Positions 1 to 6,662 of a stretch of DNA of 16,412 nt are shown piece after piece. The DNA is from JBKHXU01 sp046565865 (GTDB lineage Bacteria; Pseudomonadota; Gammaproteobacteria; Acidiferrobacterales; Sulfurifustaceae). The number at the start of each line of letters is the position of its first letter. Position 1 is the first letter of the stretch. Where the stretch lies: NCBI GenBank assembly GCA_046565865.1, contig JBKHXU010000024.1, forward strand, positions 1 to 16,412, given 5' to 3'. A model generated the notes under the pieces. The model saw only the letters and a list, made by a program, of their open reading frames with translations. It had not been told where the DNA came from and ran no database searches. The position numbers and the translations under genes were made by a program.

Positions 1-486
1 GCGGCGAGCGTGACCTGCGCCTATCGGCGCGACGAGGCGAACATGCCAGGCAGTCGGCGCGAGGTGATGAACGCGAAAGAAGAAGGCGTGCAGTTCCTGT
101 GGAACCGCCAGCCGATCGAGATCGTCGGCCGCGGCAAGGTCGAGGGCGTGAAGGTCGTCACCACCGAGCTCGGCGCGCCGGATGCGCGCGGCCGGCGCAC
201 GCCGCAAGTCGTTCCCGGTAGCGAGCAAGTGATCCTCGCCGATCGCGTGCTCATCGCCTTTGGCTTCCGCCCGAGTCCGGCGCCGTGGTTTGCGGAAAAT
301 AAAATCGCGCTCGACGATCGCGGCCGCGTGCGCGTAACGAAGGCCGGCGAGACGCGGTTTCAAACCGGCCATCCCAAGGTGTTCGCCGGCGGCGACATGG
401 TGCGTGGCAGCGATCTCGTCGTTACCGCCGTGTTCGAGGGCCGTGAGGCGGCCAGCGGCATCCTTGCCTACCTCGGCCTCGCGTGA
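1..486 (+). CDS. gltD: Glutamate synthase [NADPH] small subunit, C-terminal part (5' end outside window)
   Basis: This is the last 161 residues of a GltD-type flavoprotein. The frame is open from the first base of the window, so the N-terminus lies off the left edge. GltD is the FAD/Fe-S subunit that takes electrons from NADPH and passes them to the large subunit GltB for making glutamate from glutamine and 2-oxoglutarate. Visible motifs are the YRRDEANMPGSRREV stretch near the edge, typical of the second nucleotide-binding domain, and the C-terminal FAD-contact segment VFAGGDMVRGSDLVV followed by the closing helix A-x-x-EGREAA. The hemE start overlaps its stop by four bases (GTGA), which implies co-transcription and translational coupling. 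Related oxidoreductases of this fold exist, such as the PreT and NfnB types, but the C-terminus and the hemE neighbour favour GltD. Confidence 0.9.
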   Translation, partial: AASVTCAYRRDEANMPGSRREVMNAKEEGVQFLWNRQPIEIVGRGKVEGVKVVTTELGAPDARGRRTPQVVPGSEQVILADRVLIAFGFRPSPAPWFAENKIALDDRGRVRVTKAGETRFQTGHPKVFAGGDMVRGSDLVVTAVFEGREAASGILAYLGLA

Positions 487-1553
487 CCACGCCGCAATTG
501 AAAAACGACCGGCTGCTGCGCGCGCTCAAGCGCCAGCCGGTGGATGTCACGCCGATTTGGATCATGCGCCAGGCCGGGCGCTATCTGCCGGAGTACCGCG
601 CGACGCGCGAGCGCGCCGGCGATTTTCGCACGCTATGCATGACGCCGGAGCTGGCGTGCGAGGTGACGCTGCAACCGCTGGCGCGTTTTCCGCTCGACGC
701 CGCGATCATCTTCTCCGACATTCTCACCATCCCCGACGCCATGGGCCTTGGGCTTTATTTCACCGACGGCGAAGGCCCGCGCTTCAAGCGCTCGATTCGC
801 ACCGCCGCCGACGTCGACACGCTGGGCGTGCCCGATCCCGAAACGGAACTGCGCTACGTGATGGACGCGCTGCGGCTGACGCGACACGAGTTGGCGGGAC
901 GTGCGCCACTGATTGGTTTCGCCGGCAGCCCGTGGACGCTCGCGACCTACATGGTCGAGGGCGGTTCGAGCCGCGATTTCGCCCACATCAAGCGCATGCT
1001 GTACGACGCCCCCGCGGTGCTGCACAAGCTGCTCGCGTTGCTGGCCGACGCCGTGACCCGCTACCTCGCGGCCCAGGTCGCCGCCGGCGCGCAGGCGCTG
1101 ATGGTGTTCGATACCTGGGGTGGCGTGCTCACGCCGCGCGACTACCGCGCCGCCTCGTTGCACTACATGTCGCAGATCGTGCGCGGCGTGCGTGCGGTAT
1201 TCAAAGACGTGCCGATCATTTTATTCACCAAAAACGGCGGCCAATGGCTCGAGGCAATGGCCGCGAGCGGCGCCGACGCGCTCGGCCTCGATTGGACCAC
1301 CGACCTCGGCGATGCCCGCGCCCGCGTCGGCGCGCGCGTGGCGCTGCAAGGCAACATGGAGCCGGCGGTGCTCTACGCTTCGCCCACGCGCATCCGCGAA
1401 GAGGTCGCGAGCGTGCTCGCCAGCTACGGCCCTGGCCCCGGTCTCGTGTTCAATTTGGGTCACGGCATCGCGCAACATGTCGATCCGGAGCGGGTCATCG
1501 GCCTCGTCGAGGCGGTGCACGACCTGAGTCGCCCGTACCACAGCGCGGGTTGA
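483..1553 (+). CDS. hemE: Uroporphyrinogen decarboxylase
   Basis: HemE is a cytoplasmic enzyme that removes four carboxyl groups from uroporphyrinogen III to give coproporphyrinogen III in haem synthesis. The protein has 356 residues, the normal size. The N-terminal signature PIWIMRQAGRYLPEY spans about residues 24-38 and contains the substrate-binding arginines. The essential aspartate is in IIFSDIL (D79). The second signature GFAGSPWTLATYMVEGG is at 145-161, followed by FDTWGG, the FTKNGG segment and a C-terminal NLGHGI motif. The GTG start at 483 overlaps the gltD stop. It gives the family's usual beginning (short lead, then LKNDRxLRAL), so no later start is needed. No clear Shine-Dalgarno site precedes it, consistent with coupling to gltD. 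Haem supply also fits the cytochrome encoded elsewhere in the window, but that link is general. Confidence 0.97.
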   Translation: MTTPQLKNDRLLRALKRQPVDVTPIWIMRQAGRYLPEYRATRERAGDFRTLCMTPELACEVTLQPLARFPLDAAIIFSDILTIPDAMGLGLYFTDGEGPRFKRSIRTAADVDTLGVPDPETELRYVMDALRLTRHELAGRAPLIGFAGSPWTLATYMVEGGSSRDFAHIKRMLYDAPAVLHKLLALLADAVTRYLAAQVAAGAQALMVFDTWGGVLTPRDYRAASLHYMSQIVRGVRAVFKDVPIILFTKNGGQWLEAMAASGADALGLDWTTDLGDARARVGARVALQGNMEPAVLYASPTRIREEVASVLASYGPGPGLVFNLGHGIAQHVDPERVIGLVEAVHDLSRPYHSAG

Positions 1554-1582
1554 TGCCGACGGGTGGAGGCGGCGGACGTACC

Positions 1583-1990
1583 ATGAGCCATTGCCCGTTT
1601 GAAAAAGCCATTATCAGCGGCCAGTGCGATTGCGAGCACGCCGGCCGCTCGGCCCTCGGTGAGCACTTGGGTGTCCGTTGTCGTGGCGGGTTAGTGCAAG
1701 TCAATTGTGTAACGCTGCTCGAGCTGTTGCGCGAACGCTCGCGCTTCGCGCTCAAAGTGACCGCCACCGAACAGTTGCCGTTCGGCAAAGAACTCAAGGT
1801 AATGATCGGTGGATTGCAGGGACTACAGCGCGTGGTCCACGGCGACGCGCCCGATAACCGCGTCACGAATATCCACGCGCTGATCGCTGCCGCGCAAGCG
1901 CAGTTCGGTGGATTGGCGGCGCTCCCGTTTGAACAAGTGATAAAAGGCGTCTCGGCGTATCAGTCGCGCCGGCGTCGGAGTCCACCGTAG
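1583..1990 (+). CDS. Small cysteine-rich protein of unknown function
   Basis: This 135-residue protein starts at an ATG 29 bases after the hemE stop. GGAGG lies 13 bases upstream and a weaker GGCGGA lies closer. I do not recognise a named family. The N-terminal third is rich in cysteine: C4, C15, C17, C33 and C42, with H3, H19 and H28 nearby, arranged as HC-x10-CxCxH. The rest is a compact alpha/beta-looking region containing RFALKVT, KELKVMIGGLQGLQ and a helical segment near residues 97-110, with a basic tail. There is no signal peptide or membrane segment, so it is probably cytoplasmic. The cysteine spacing suggests binding of zinc or an Fe-S cluster, but that is inference. Position and spacing make it the third gene of a gltD-hemE operon. 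Codon use matches its neighbours, with slightly lower GC near the start. Confidence 0.75.
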   Translation: MSHCPFEKAIISGQCDCEHAGRSALGEHLGVRCRGGLVQVNCVTLLELLRERSRFALKVTATEQLPFGKELKVMIGGLQGLQRVVHGDAPDNRVTNIHALIAAAQAQFGGLAALPFEQVIKGVSAYQSRRRRSPP

Positions 1991-2026
1991 TTCGCATCGC
2001 CCGTTACCTTCAATGTCGCCGATAAG

Positions 2027-2056
2027 CGGTTGATGCGACGCAGCCGGTGTCAACCG
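2027..2056 (+). terminator. Possible weak hairpin terminator after the gltD-hemE-small protein unit
   Basis: CGGTTGA at 2027-2033 and TCAACCG at 2050-2056 form a 7-bp stem. The flanking TAA/TTA can extend it past one bulged base. The loop is 16 bases and no clear T-run follows at once, so this is a weak candidate. The rest of the gap up to the next gene (1991-2212) holds a C7 run near 2085 and no recognisable gene. Confidence 0.25.
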
Positions 2057-2212
2057 TTAGGCGGCGGCGGTTGTGTTTTCAAGCCCCCCCTGTAACATCT
2101 CCGCACACAAAGGACCGAAAACCCCGCCGAATTGGGATGGGTCACGAGCGGGGACGGAGAGGGACCGGTTCACCGCGTGCGGCAAACGCCGTACGTGTGG
2201 GGTGGGGGCGCT

Positions 2213-3607
2213 TTGACCGGTAATACAGAATCCGACCAGCCCGAGGCCGAACACGGCCTGCTCGCAGCGCTGGCCGATTTACGCGATAGCCCAGTCGGTG
2301 CGGTCATCTACGAACAGGTTCGCCTGATCGTCGAGGACCAGGACGCCGCGTTGCGCAACGTCGATCGTACCTACGGCATGCTGCTGCGGCTCGTGCTCGA
2401 TGCGTACGCGCGCAATCCCACGTTTGAGCATGTGCGCGAGATCAGCGACAAGCTAACCGAACTACGGCGCACGCTGGCGATCGCCGCGCCAGCACCGGCG
2501 CTGACGTTAACGCCGCCGGCCCCCGCCGCGCCGGTGGAAACGAGCCCCAACACCGCATGGCGAGCGTGGTTGCAGTCGCCCGCCGCGCGAGCGGCGCGCG
2601 CGGCCACCGCGCCGTCGAGCCCTGAGCCCGCGCCGCCCCCCGTAGTGCCCCCGCCGACGCAAAGCACGCCGCCGGCCGCGGCGCCCGCCGGCGGCGATGT
2701 CAACGGCATCGCGCCGCCGCCGCAAGTTGAGCGGCGCGTGAACGCGGCCTATCGGCTGCATCTGGATCGCAAGCGCGACGAGATCGCCAAGTTGCAAGAG
2801 GCGTTCGCCCAGAACGTGAGCGAGGCCATTGCGCAGAATCGCGAGTTCGGCGCGCTGTTGCAGATCGAGCTGTCGGCATTGAAGCAAGCCGAGGGGATGC
2901 AGGAGACCGAAACCTTGCGGCAAATTCTGGTCGGTGGCATCGAGGAGTTGATCGCCGGCCAGCGGTCGCTCGATGTCAAACTGCGCCGCACCAGCGATTA
3001 CCTACAGCTCATCCGCACCGACAGCGATCGCCTGCGCGAGGAGTTGAACAAGGTGCGGCTGCTGAGTTTGACCGACGAGTTCACGGGCTTGCCCAATCGG
3101 CGCGCCTTCACCCGGCGGCTGCAAGACGAAATTGGCCGCGCGCAGCGTTACGGACTACCGCTGGCGCTGGCGTTGCTCGACCTCGACGAGTTCAAGCTCG
3201 TCAACGACGCGCACGGCCATGCCGCCGGCGATGAGGTGCTGCGCTGTTACGCCAACGAAGTGCTGTCCATCCTGCGACACCATGACCTGGTCGCGCGCTA
3301 CGGCGGCGAGGAATTTGCCGTGCTCCTACCCAATACCGCGCTCGACGGCGCCATGGCGGCGTTGAACAAGGTCAAGCAGCGGGCGCATCAGGTCGCATGT
3401 ACGCTCGACGGCCGGTCGTTGCCGGTGCCGAGCTTCTCCGCCGGGCTGACGCTCTATGTCTCCGGCGATCAGGCGTCGACCCTGATCGATCGCGCCGATC
3501 GTGCTCTCTACCGCGCCAAGCGTCTGGGCCGCAACCGCGTCGAATCCGAAGTCAGTATGCCGACTCACGACGGCCAAACCGACGCCTCGCCGACCCCAAC
3601 CCCCTGA
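2213..3607 (+). CDS. Diguanylate cyclase (GGDEF) with N-terminal helical region, catalytic motifs intact
   Basis: This predicted cytoplasmic enzyme makes c-di-GMP from two GTP. From the TTG at 2213 it has 464 residues: a helical N-terminal region (about 1-90), an Ala/Pro-rich linker (about 90-170), a coiled-coil stretch (about 175-280) and a GGDEF domain (about 284-450). The metal and GTP residues are present in DLDEFKLVNDAHGHAAGD. The active-site loop is GGEEF (364-368), and the inhibitory product site RHHD (355-358) lies exactly five residues before it. The start is uncertain. ATG 2132 and GTG 2195 are also in frame, but TTG 2213 follows a G-rich run and gives an N-terminus of nearly the same length as the paralogue at 3687. 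There are no membrane segments or recognised sensor domain; the N-terminal region presumably controls dimerisation. The paralogue follows 79 bases downstream. Confidence 0.88.
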   Translation: MTGNTESDQPEAEHGLLAALADLRDSPVGAVIYEQVRLIVEDQDAALRNVDRTYGMLLRLVLDAYARNPTFEHVREISDKLTELRRTLAIAAPAPALTLTPPAPAAPVETSPNTAWRAWLQSPAARAARAATAPSSPEPAPPPVVPPPTQSTPPAAAPAGGDVNGIAPPPQVERRVNAAYRLHLDRKRDEIAKLQEAFAQNVSEAIAQNREFGALLQIELSALKQAEGMQETETLRQILVGGIEELIAGQRSLDVKLRRTSDYLQLIRTDSDRLREELNKVRLLSLTDEFTGLPNRRAFTRRLQDEIGRAQRYGLPLALALLDLDEFKLVNDAHGHAAGDEVLRCYANEVLSILRHHDLVARYGGEEFAVLLPNTALDGAMAALNKVKQRAHQVACTLDGRSLPVPSFSAGLTLYVSGDQASTLIDRADRALYRAKRLGRNRVESEVSMPTHDGQTDASPTPTP

Positions 3608-3650
3608 TTTGCCGATATCCGCGGCCGGCGGCGCCGACGGAAGGACCTGC

Positions 3651-3656
3651 TAGATT
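3651..3656 (+). promoter_or_regulatory. Possible -10 element before the second GGDEF gene
   Basis: TAGATT, 30 bases before the ATG at 3687, resembles a sigma-70 -10 box. No convincing -35 hexamer lies 16-18 bases upstream, so this is only a candidate. If real, the second GGDEF gene could be expressed separately from the first. Confidence 0.2.
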
Positions 3657-3686
3657 TAGCGGTACACCCGGCTACTTCGGTATTCC

Positions 3687-4832
3687 ATGACACAGACACT
3701 GGTCGACGAGGCGCTGCTGCGCGCGTTGCGCACACAGTTCGAGGGATTGCGGCGCACGCCGGACGGCGAGCTGTTGTACAAGCTCATCGATCGCGGCTTG
3801 AAAAAATATGGCGACGGCGAGGCGCGCATCGAACAGGCGTTTTTGCGCTTCGCACACGGTCTGCTGACGCGCTACATCGCCGATCCGGACAACAACGCTG
3901 CGGTGCGAATCAAAGCGCGGATGATCCAACAGCGGCTCGCGTCGTACCTGCCGCCGAGCGCAGCGGTCGACACCGCGCCCGCCCCCGTTATGCCGACCGA
4001 ATCGACACCGCCTACCGCCCGTGCCGCGGAGCCGGAGGCGCCCGCAGCGGCCGATGCCACCCAGACGTTGCGTGAGAACCTGGCGGAGACCCTTACCGCC
4101 AGCCTCGCGGGCGACGACGGCATGCGCGCCCTAACGCAGGCGCTCGATGTGAGTAGCGGCAACCTCAGTGCGTTCGAAGAAGTAAAGGCGCTGTTCATGC
4201 GCGGTCTCGACGATCTGATCCGCAGTCGTCATGACCTGCAACAGCAACTCAATACCGCGGCGGAATATCTGAAAGCCGTGCAGGCGGAGCGGGCGCAGCT
4301 GACGCGCGAACTGGCGACGGCGCAGCAGCACGGTATGGTCGATGCGCTGACCGGTTTGCCCGGTCGCGAGGTGTTCGTGCGCGCGCTCAACGCCGAGATC
4401 GGGCGCGTCAAGCGCTACGGCTTCGCCTTGGCGGTGGCGCTGATCGAGATCGACGATCTCGCCGGCATTCACGAGCGTCACGGCCGCAACACCGGCGATG
4501 CGATGTTGCGGTGCTACGCGCGTGATATCTTCTCCCGGTTTCGCGCGTACGATCTGGTCGCGCGCTATGGCGCCGAGACTTTCGCAGTTTTGTTTCCCAA
4601 CACGCAAAAGGACGGCGCGATGCGCGCGCTCGACAAGGCGCGGCAGGCGGCGAGCGAGTCGGTGCTGACGGCGGCGGGGCGGGCGATACCGTTGCCCAAC
4701 TTTTCCAGCGCGTTGACGTTATACACGCCGGGCGAACAGCCGATGGCGCTGCTTGAGCGCGCGCAACAGGCGCTGGCGGCGGCCAAGGGGGCTGGGGGTG
4801 CGCGAACCATTACGGCGTTGGGGGTGGGGTAG
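3687..4832 (+). CDS. Degenerate GGDEF-domain protein, paralogue of the preceding gene, probably not a cyclase
   Basis: The 381-residue protein has the same plan as its upstream neighbour: a helical N-terminus (1-90), an Ala/Pro linker (about 92-130), a helical stretch with FEEVKALFMRGLDDLI, then a GGDEF-like fold (about 217-375). The fold is clear (DALTGLPGREVF, DLVARYG, FAVLFPNT), but the active site is damaged. The signature is GAETF (295-299) instead of GG(D/E)EF. The metal-binding DxD is EID, and the guanine-binding FKxxND..GH segment reads LAGIHERHGR. The product-binding RxxD site, RAYD (286-289), is kept with correct spacing. By analogy with known degenerate GGDEF proteins it may bind c-di-GMP or GTP as a receptor, or pair with its active paralogue; that is inference. 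Start at ATG 3687; no strong Shine-Dalgarno site is visible. Confidence 0.87.
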   Translation: MTQTLVDEALLRALRTQFEGLRRTPDGELLYKLIDRGLKKYGDGEARIEQAFLRFAHGLLTRYIADPDNNAAVRIKARMIQQRLASYLPPSAAVDTAPAPVMPTESTPPTARAAEPEAPAAADATQTLRENLAETLTASLAGDDGMRALTQALDVSSGNLSAFEEVKALFMRGLDDLIRSRHDLQQQLNTAAEYLKAVQAERAQLTRELATAQQHGMVDALTGLPGREVFVRALNAEIGRVKRYGFALAVALIEIDDLAGIHERHGRNTGDAMLRCYARDIFSRFRAYDLVARYGAETFAVLFPNTQKDGAMRALDKARQAASESVLTAAGRAIPLPNFSSALTLYTPGEQPMALLERAQQALAAAKGAGGARTITALGVG

Positions 4833-4983
4833 GTTCAAGGAATGGCTTCGTTTACTGACCTACCGCTTAACGTCCCTGTCGCGCCCCCAGTTCGACATCC
4901 CTGTCTCTCGTTCGGCGGCGCGAATTGCGGTCGACCCTTGCCTGCCATCCATGGCGCAACGGCGGTGTCTTGGTTGAACCCCA

Positions 4984-5005
4984 GCCCGGCCATCGGTGGC
5001 CGGGC
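4984..5005. terminator. GC-rich hairpin in convergent gap
   Basis: GCCCGGCCA (4984-4992), loop TCGG, TGGCCGGGC (4997-5005) form a perfect 9-bp stem with a 4-base loop. It lies between the stop of the second GGDEF gene (plus) and the stop of fccB (minus). Neither strand has a T-run after it, so it may work as a factor-assisted terminator or as an mRNA 3'-end stabiliser. The preceding stretch 4833-4983 holds no gene I can support. Confidence 0.5.
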
Positions 5006-5014
5006 GTTCGCTGG

Positions 5015-5041
5015 CGCGAAGACACGTTAAGTGTCTTCGCG
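5015..5041. terminator. Second hairpin, likely bidirectional terminator or 3'-end structure after fccB
   Basis: CGCGAAGACAC (5015-5025), loop GTTAA, GTGTCTTCGCG (5031-5041) form a perfect 11-bp stem. It ends 11 bases before the fccB stop codon on the minus strand, the usual place for a transcript end. It also faces the GGDEF gene arriving from the left. No T-run is present on either side. Confidence 0.55.
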
Positions 5042-5052
5042 ACTGCCCCAGC

Positions 5053-6330
5053 TCACCCCCACGTATCTGCCGTGATGCTTTTGTACCAGCCGAGGGCGTA
5101 GCGGGCTTCGGCGGCGCGGAAGTCATCGGAGGCGTCTTTGGGGCTGACGCCGCCCGAACCCTCCACTTCGGCGATGCCTTTCTCGGATAGCCGATACACG
5201 CCCGCGACCGAGATGCCGTACTCGGGTCCGATCAGGCTGTAGCAGGTGTTGACGAACGAGACATCCGGCGTCGCCTCGCCGCGCAGCGCCGCCACGATCG
5301 CCTCCGCCGCCATCTTGCCTTCGCTGTTCGCGGCAAAGCCCGATTTGGGCAGCGCGCCGGCGCTGGCCGCGTCGCCGATTACGTGGATGCCGGGATGAAT
5401 CTTCGACTCAAAGGTTTTGGGATCGACCGGGCAGAACCCTTTGTCGTCGGCGAGGCCGGTGGCGAGGGCGATGTCGCCGGCGGCCTGCGGCGGGATGATG
5501 TTGGCGACGTCGGCCTTGTGTTTGTCGAGCTCGGCTTCGACGATCATCTTCTTCGTGTCGACCGCTTTTACCGTCCCGCCCTTGGGCCCACCCACCCACT
5601 CGATCATGCCGGGATACAACTTGTCCCAGCCCGCTTGAAACAGACCCTGTTTGGAAAATTTATCCTTGGCGTCGAGGATCAGAATCTTCGATCTGGGTTT
5701 ATGTTGTTTCAAGTAATGCGCGATCATGCTCGCGCGCTCGTACGGTCCCGGCGGACAACGAAACGGGTTCGGCGGTGACGCGATCACGACCACGCCGCCG
5801 TTTTTCATCGCCTCGAGTTTCTTTTTGAGCAACGTCGTTTGCGGGCCCGCCTTCCACGCGTGCGGCATCACCTCCGCGGCGCGCATGTTGTAGCCGCGGA
5901 TCGCATCCCACTTAAAGCTGATCCCGGGCGAGACGACCAGGCGGTCGTACTTCAACGTCTTGCCGGTTTTGAGCGTGACCGTCTTCGCGCCCGGATCGAT
6001 CTTGGTTGCCGTCGTTTGCACGACGTTGACGCCGTGCCGAGTTTTCAAGGCATCGAAGTTTTGCGTAATAGAATCCATCGTGCGCAGGCCGCCGAGCACG
6101 AGATTACTGAACGGACAGGTCAGGTATTGTTTGCCGGCCTCGATCAGTGTGACCTTCACATTCGGGTCGATGGCGCGAATGTACTTGGCGCAGGTGGCGC
6201 CGCCGAAACCGCCGCCGATGATGACCACGTGCGAGCCTTTGGCCGCGCGCGCCGCGCCGGCAAAACCGCCGAGGGTCAACGCCGCGCCCGCGGCGCCTGT
6301 CCATTTCAAAAATTCTCTGCGGGTACTCAT
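5053..6330 (-). CDS. fccB: Flavocytochrome c sulfide dehydrogenase, flavoprotein subunit
   Basis: This periplasmic FAD protein oxidises sulfide to sulfur or polysulfide and passes electrons to a cytochrome c subunit. The 425-residue precursor begins with a twin-arginine signal (STRREFLKW, hydrophobic core, AARA cut near residue 29). A dinucleotide fold follows: VVIIGGGFGGATC at 35-47. C72 in YLTCPFSN matches the cysteine that covalently holds FAD. C192 (NPFRCPPGPYERA) and C363 (NTCYSLIGPEYG) match the redox-active cysteine pair. After removal of the signal these fall near 43, 163 and 334, close to the Allochromatium FccB numbering of 42, 161 and 337. HVIGDAA (316-322) is the second FAD contact. 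All key residues are present, so it should be active. The ATG overlaps the fccA stop by four bases (ATGA), so the two subunits are translationally coupled. It is the last gene of a minus-strand operon. Confidence 0.95.
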   Translation of the reverse strand: MSTRREFLKWTGAAGAALTLGGFAGAARAAKGSHVVIIGGGFGGATCAKYIRAIDPNVKVTLIEAGKQYLTCPFSNLVLGGLRTMDSITQNFDALKTRHGVNVVQTTATKIDPGAKTVTLKTGKTLKYDRLVVSPGISFKWDAIRGYNMRAAEVMPHAWKAGPQTTLLKKKLEAMKNGGVVVIASPPNPFRCPPGPYERASMIAHYLKQHKPRSKILILDAKDKFSKQGLFQAGWDKLYPGMIEWVGGPKGGTVKAVDTKKMIVEAELDKHKADVANIIPPQAAGDIALATGLADDKGFCPVDPKTFESKIHPGIHVIGDAASAGALPKSGFAANSEGKMAAEAIVAALRGEATPDVSFVNTCYSLIGPEYGISVAGVYRLSEKGIAEVEGSGGVSPKDASDDFRAAEARYALGWYKSITADTWG

Positions 6331-6662
6331 TTGGCACCCGCTTTGTTATTGAGGCCGGCGATGTAGCTCGCGATCGCGTCGATGTCGGCGTCGCTGTAGC
6401 CCTTCGCGTGTCGGCCCATCACTGTGGAGGCGCGCTCGCCGGAGCGAAATTGTTTGACCGCCGTCGCAATGTCGGCCGAGCTCAACCGGTCGATACTCGG
6501 AATTTCGCCCGGACTGCGGCCGGCCGGGCCGTGACACGCGAAGCAGTTATTCGCGAGGATCGCGCCGTAGCGCTGGGTCATGGGTTTGTCGGGATCCGCG
6601 GCGTTGGCCAACGTCGGCGCGAGCGCCAGGCCGACCAAACCAATCCATTCCATTTTAGTCAT
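6327..6662 (-). CDS. fccA: Monohaem cytochrome c subunit of sulfide dehydrogenase
   Basis: The 111-residue precursor has a Sec signal (MTKMEWIGLVGLALAPTLANA, cut near residue 21) and a small class I cytochrome c of about 90 residues. There is one haem site, CFACH (C40, C43, H44), and a likely axial methionine, M82 in STVMGRHAKGYSD. A final helix (DIDAIASYIAGL) is typical of the fold. It would accept electrons from FccB and pass them to the respiratory or photosynthetic chain. It has one haem, not two as in the 21-kDa Allochromatium subunit, and so resembles the short monohaem type. The ATG at 6662 was chosen because a GAGGTG Shine-Dalgarno site precedes it at good spacing and the signal peptide starts there; the same frame stays open further upstream. 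ATGA overlaps join it to the genes on both sides. Confidence 0.92.
   Translation of the reverse strand: MTKMEWIGLVGLALAPTLANAADPDKPMTQRYGAILANNCFACHGPAGRSPGEIPSIDRLSSADIATAVKQFRSGERASTVMGRHAKGYSDADIDAIASYIAGLNNKAGAK

Noticed and set aside
404..1582. Long plus-strand open frame running through hemE into the small cysteine-rich gene
   Set aside because: Its translation is arginine/alanine-rich and has no family features, and it lies over hemE, whose protein is unmistakable. Only the part from ATG 1583 onward looks like a protein.
4719..4727. TTATACACG, a near DnaA box inside the second GGDEF gene
   Set aside because: It is a single site with a mismatch in the last base, inside coding sequence (Leu-Tyr-Thr), with no cluster around it.
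4833..4983. Possible small gene in the gap after the second GGDEF protein
   Set aside because: Short open frames exist on both strands, but none has a ribosome site plus recognisable protein character. The repeated CATCC/CCTGTC wording hints at an old repeat but is too weak to call.
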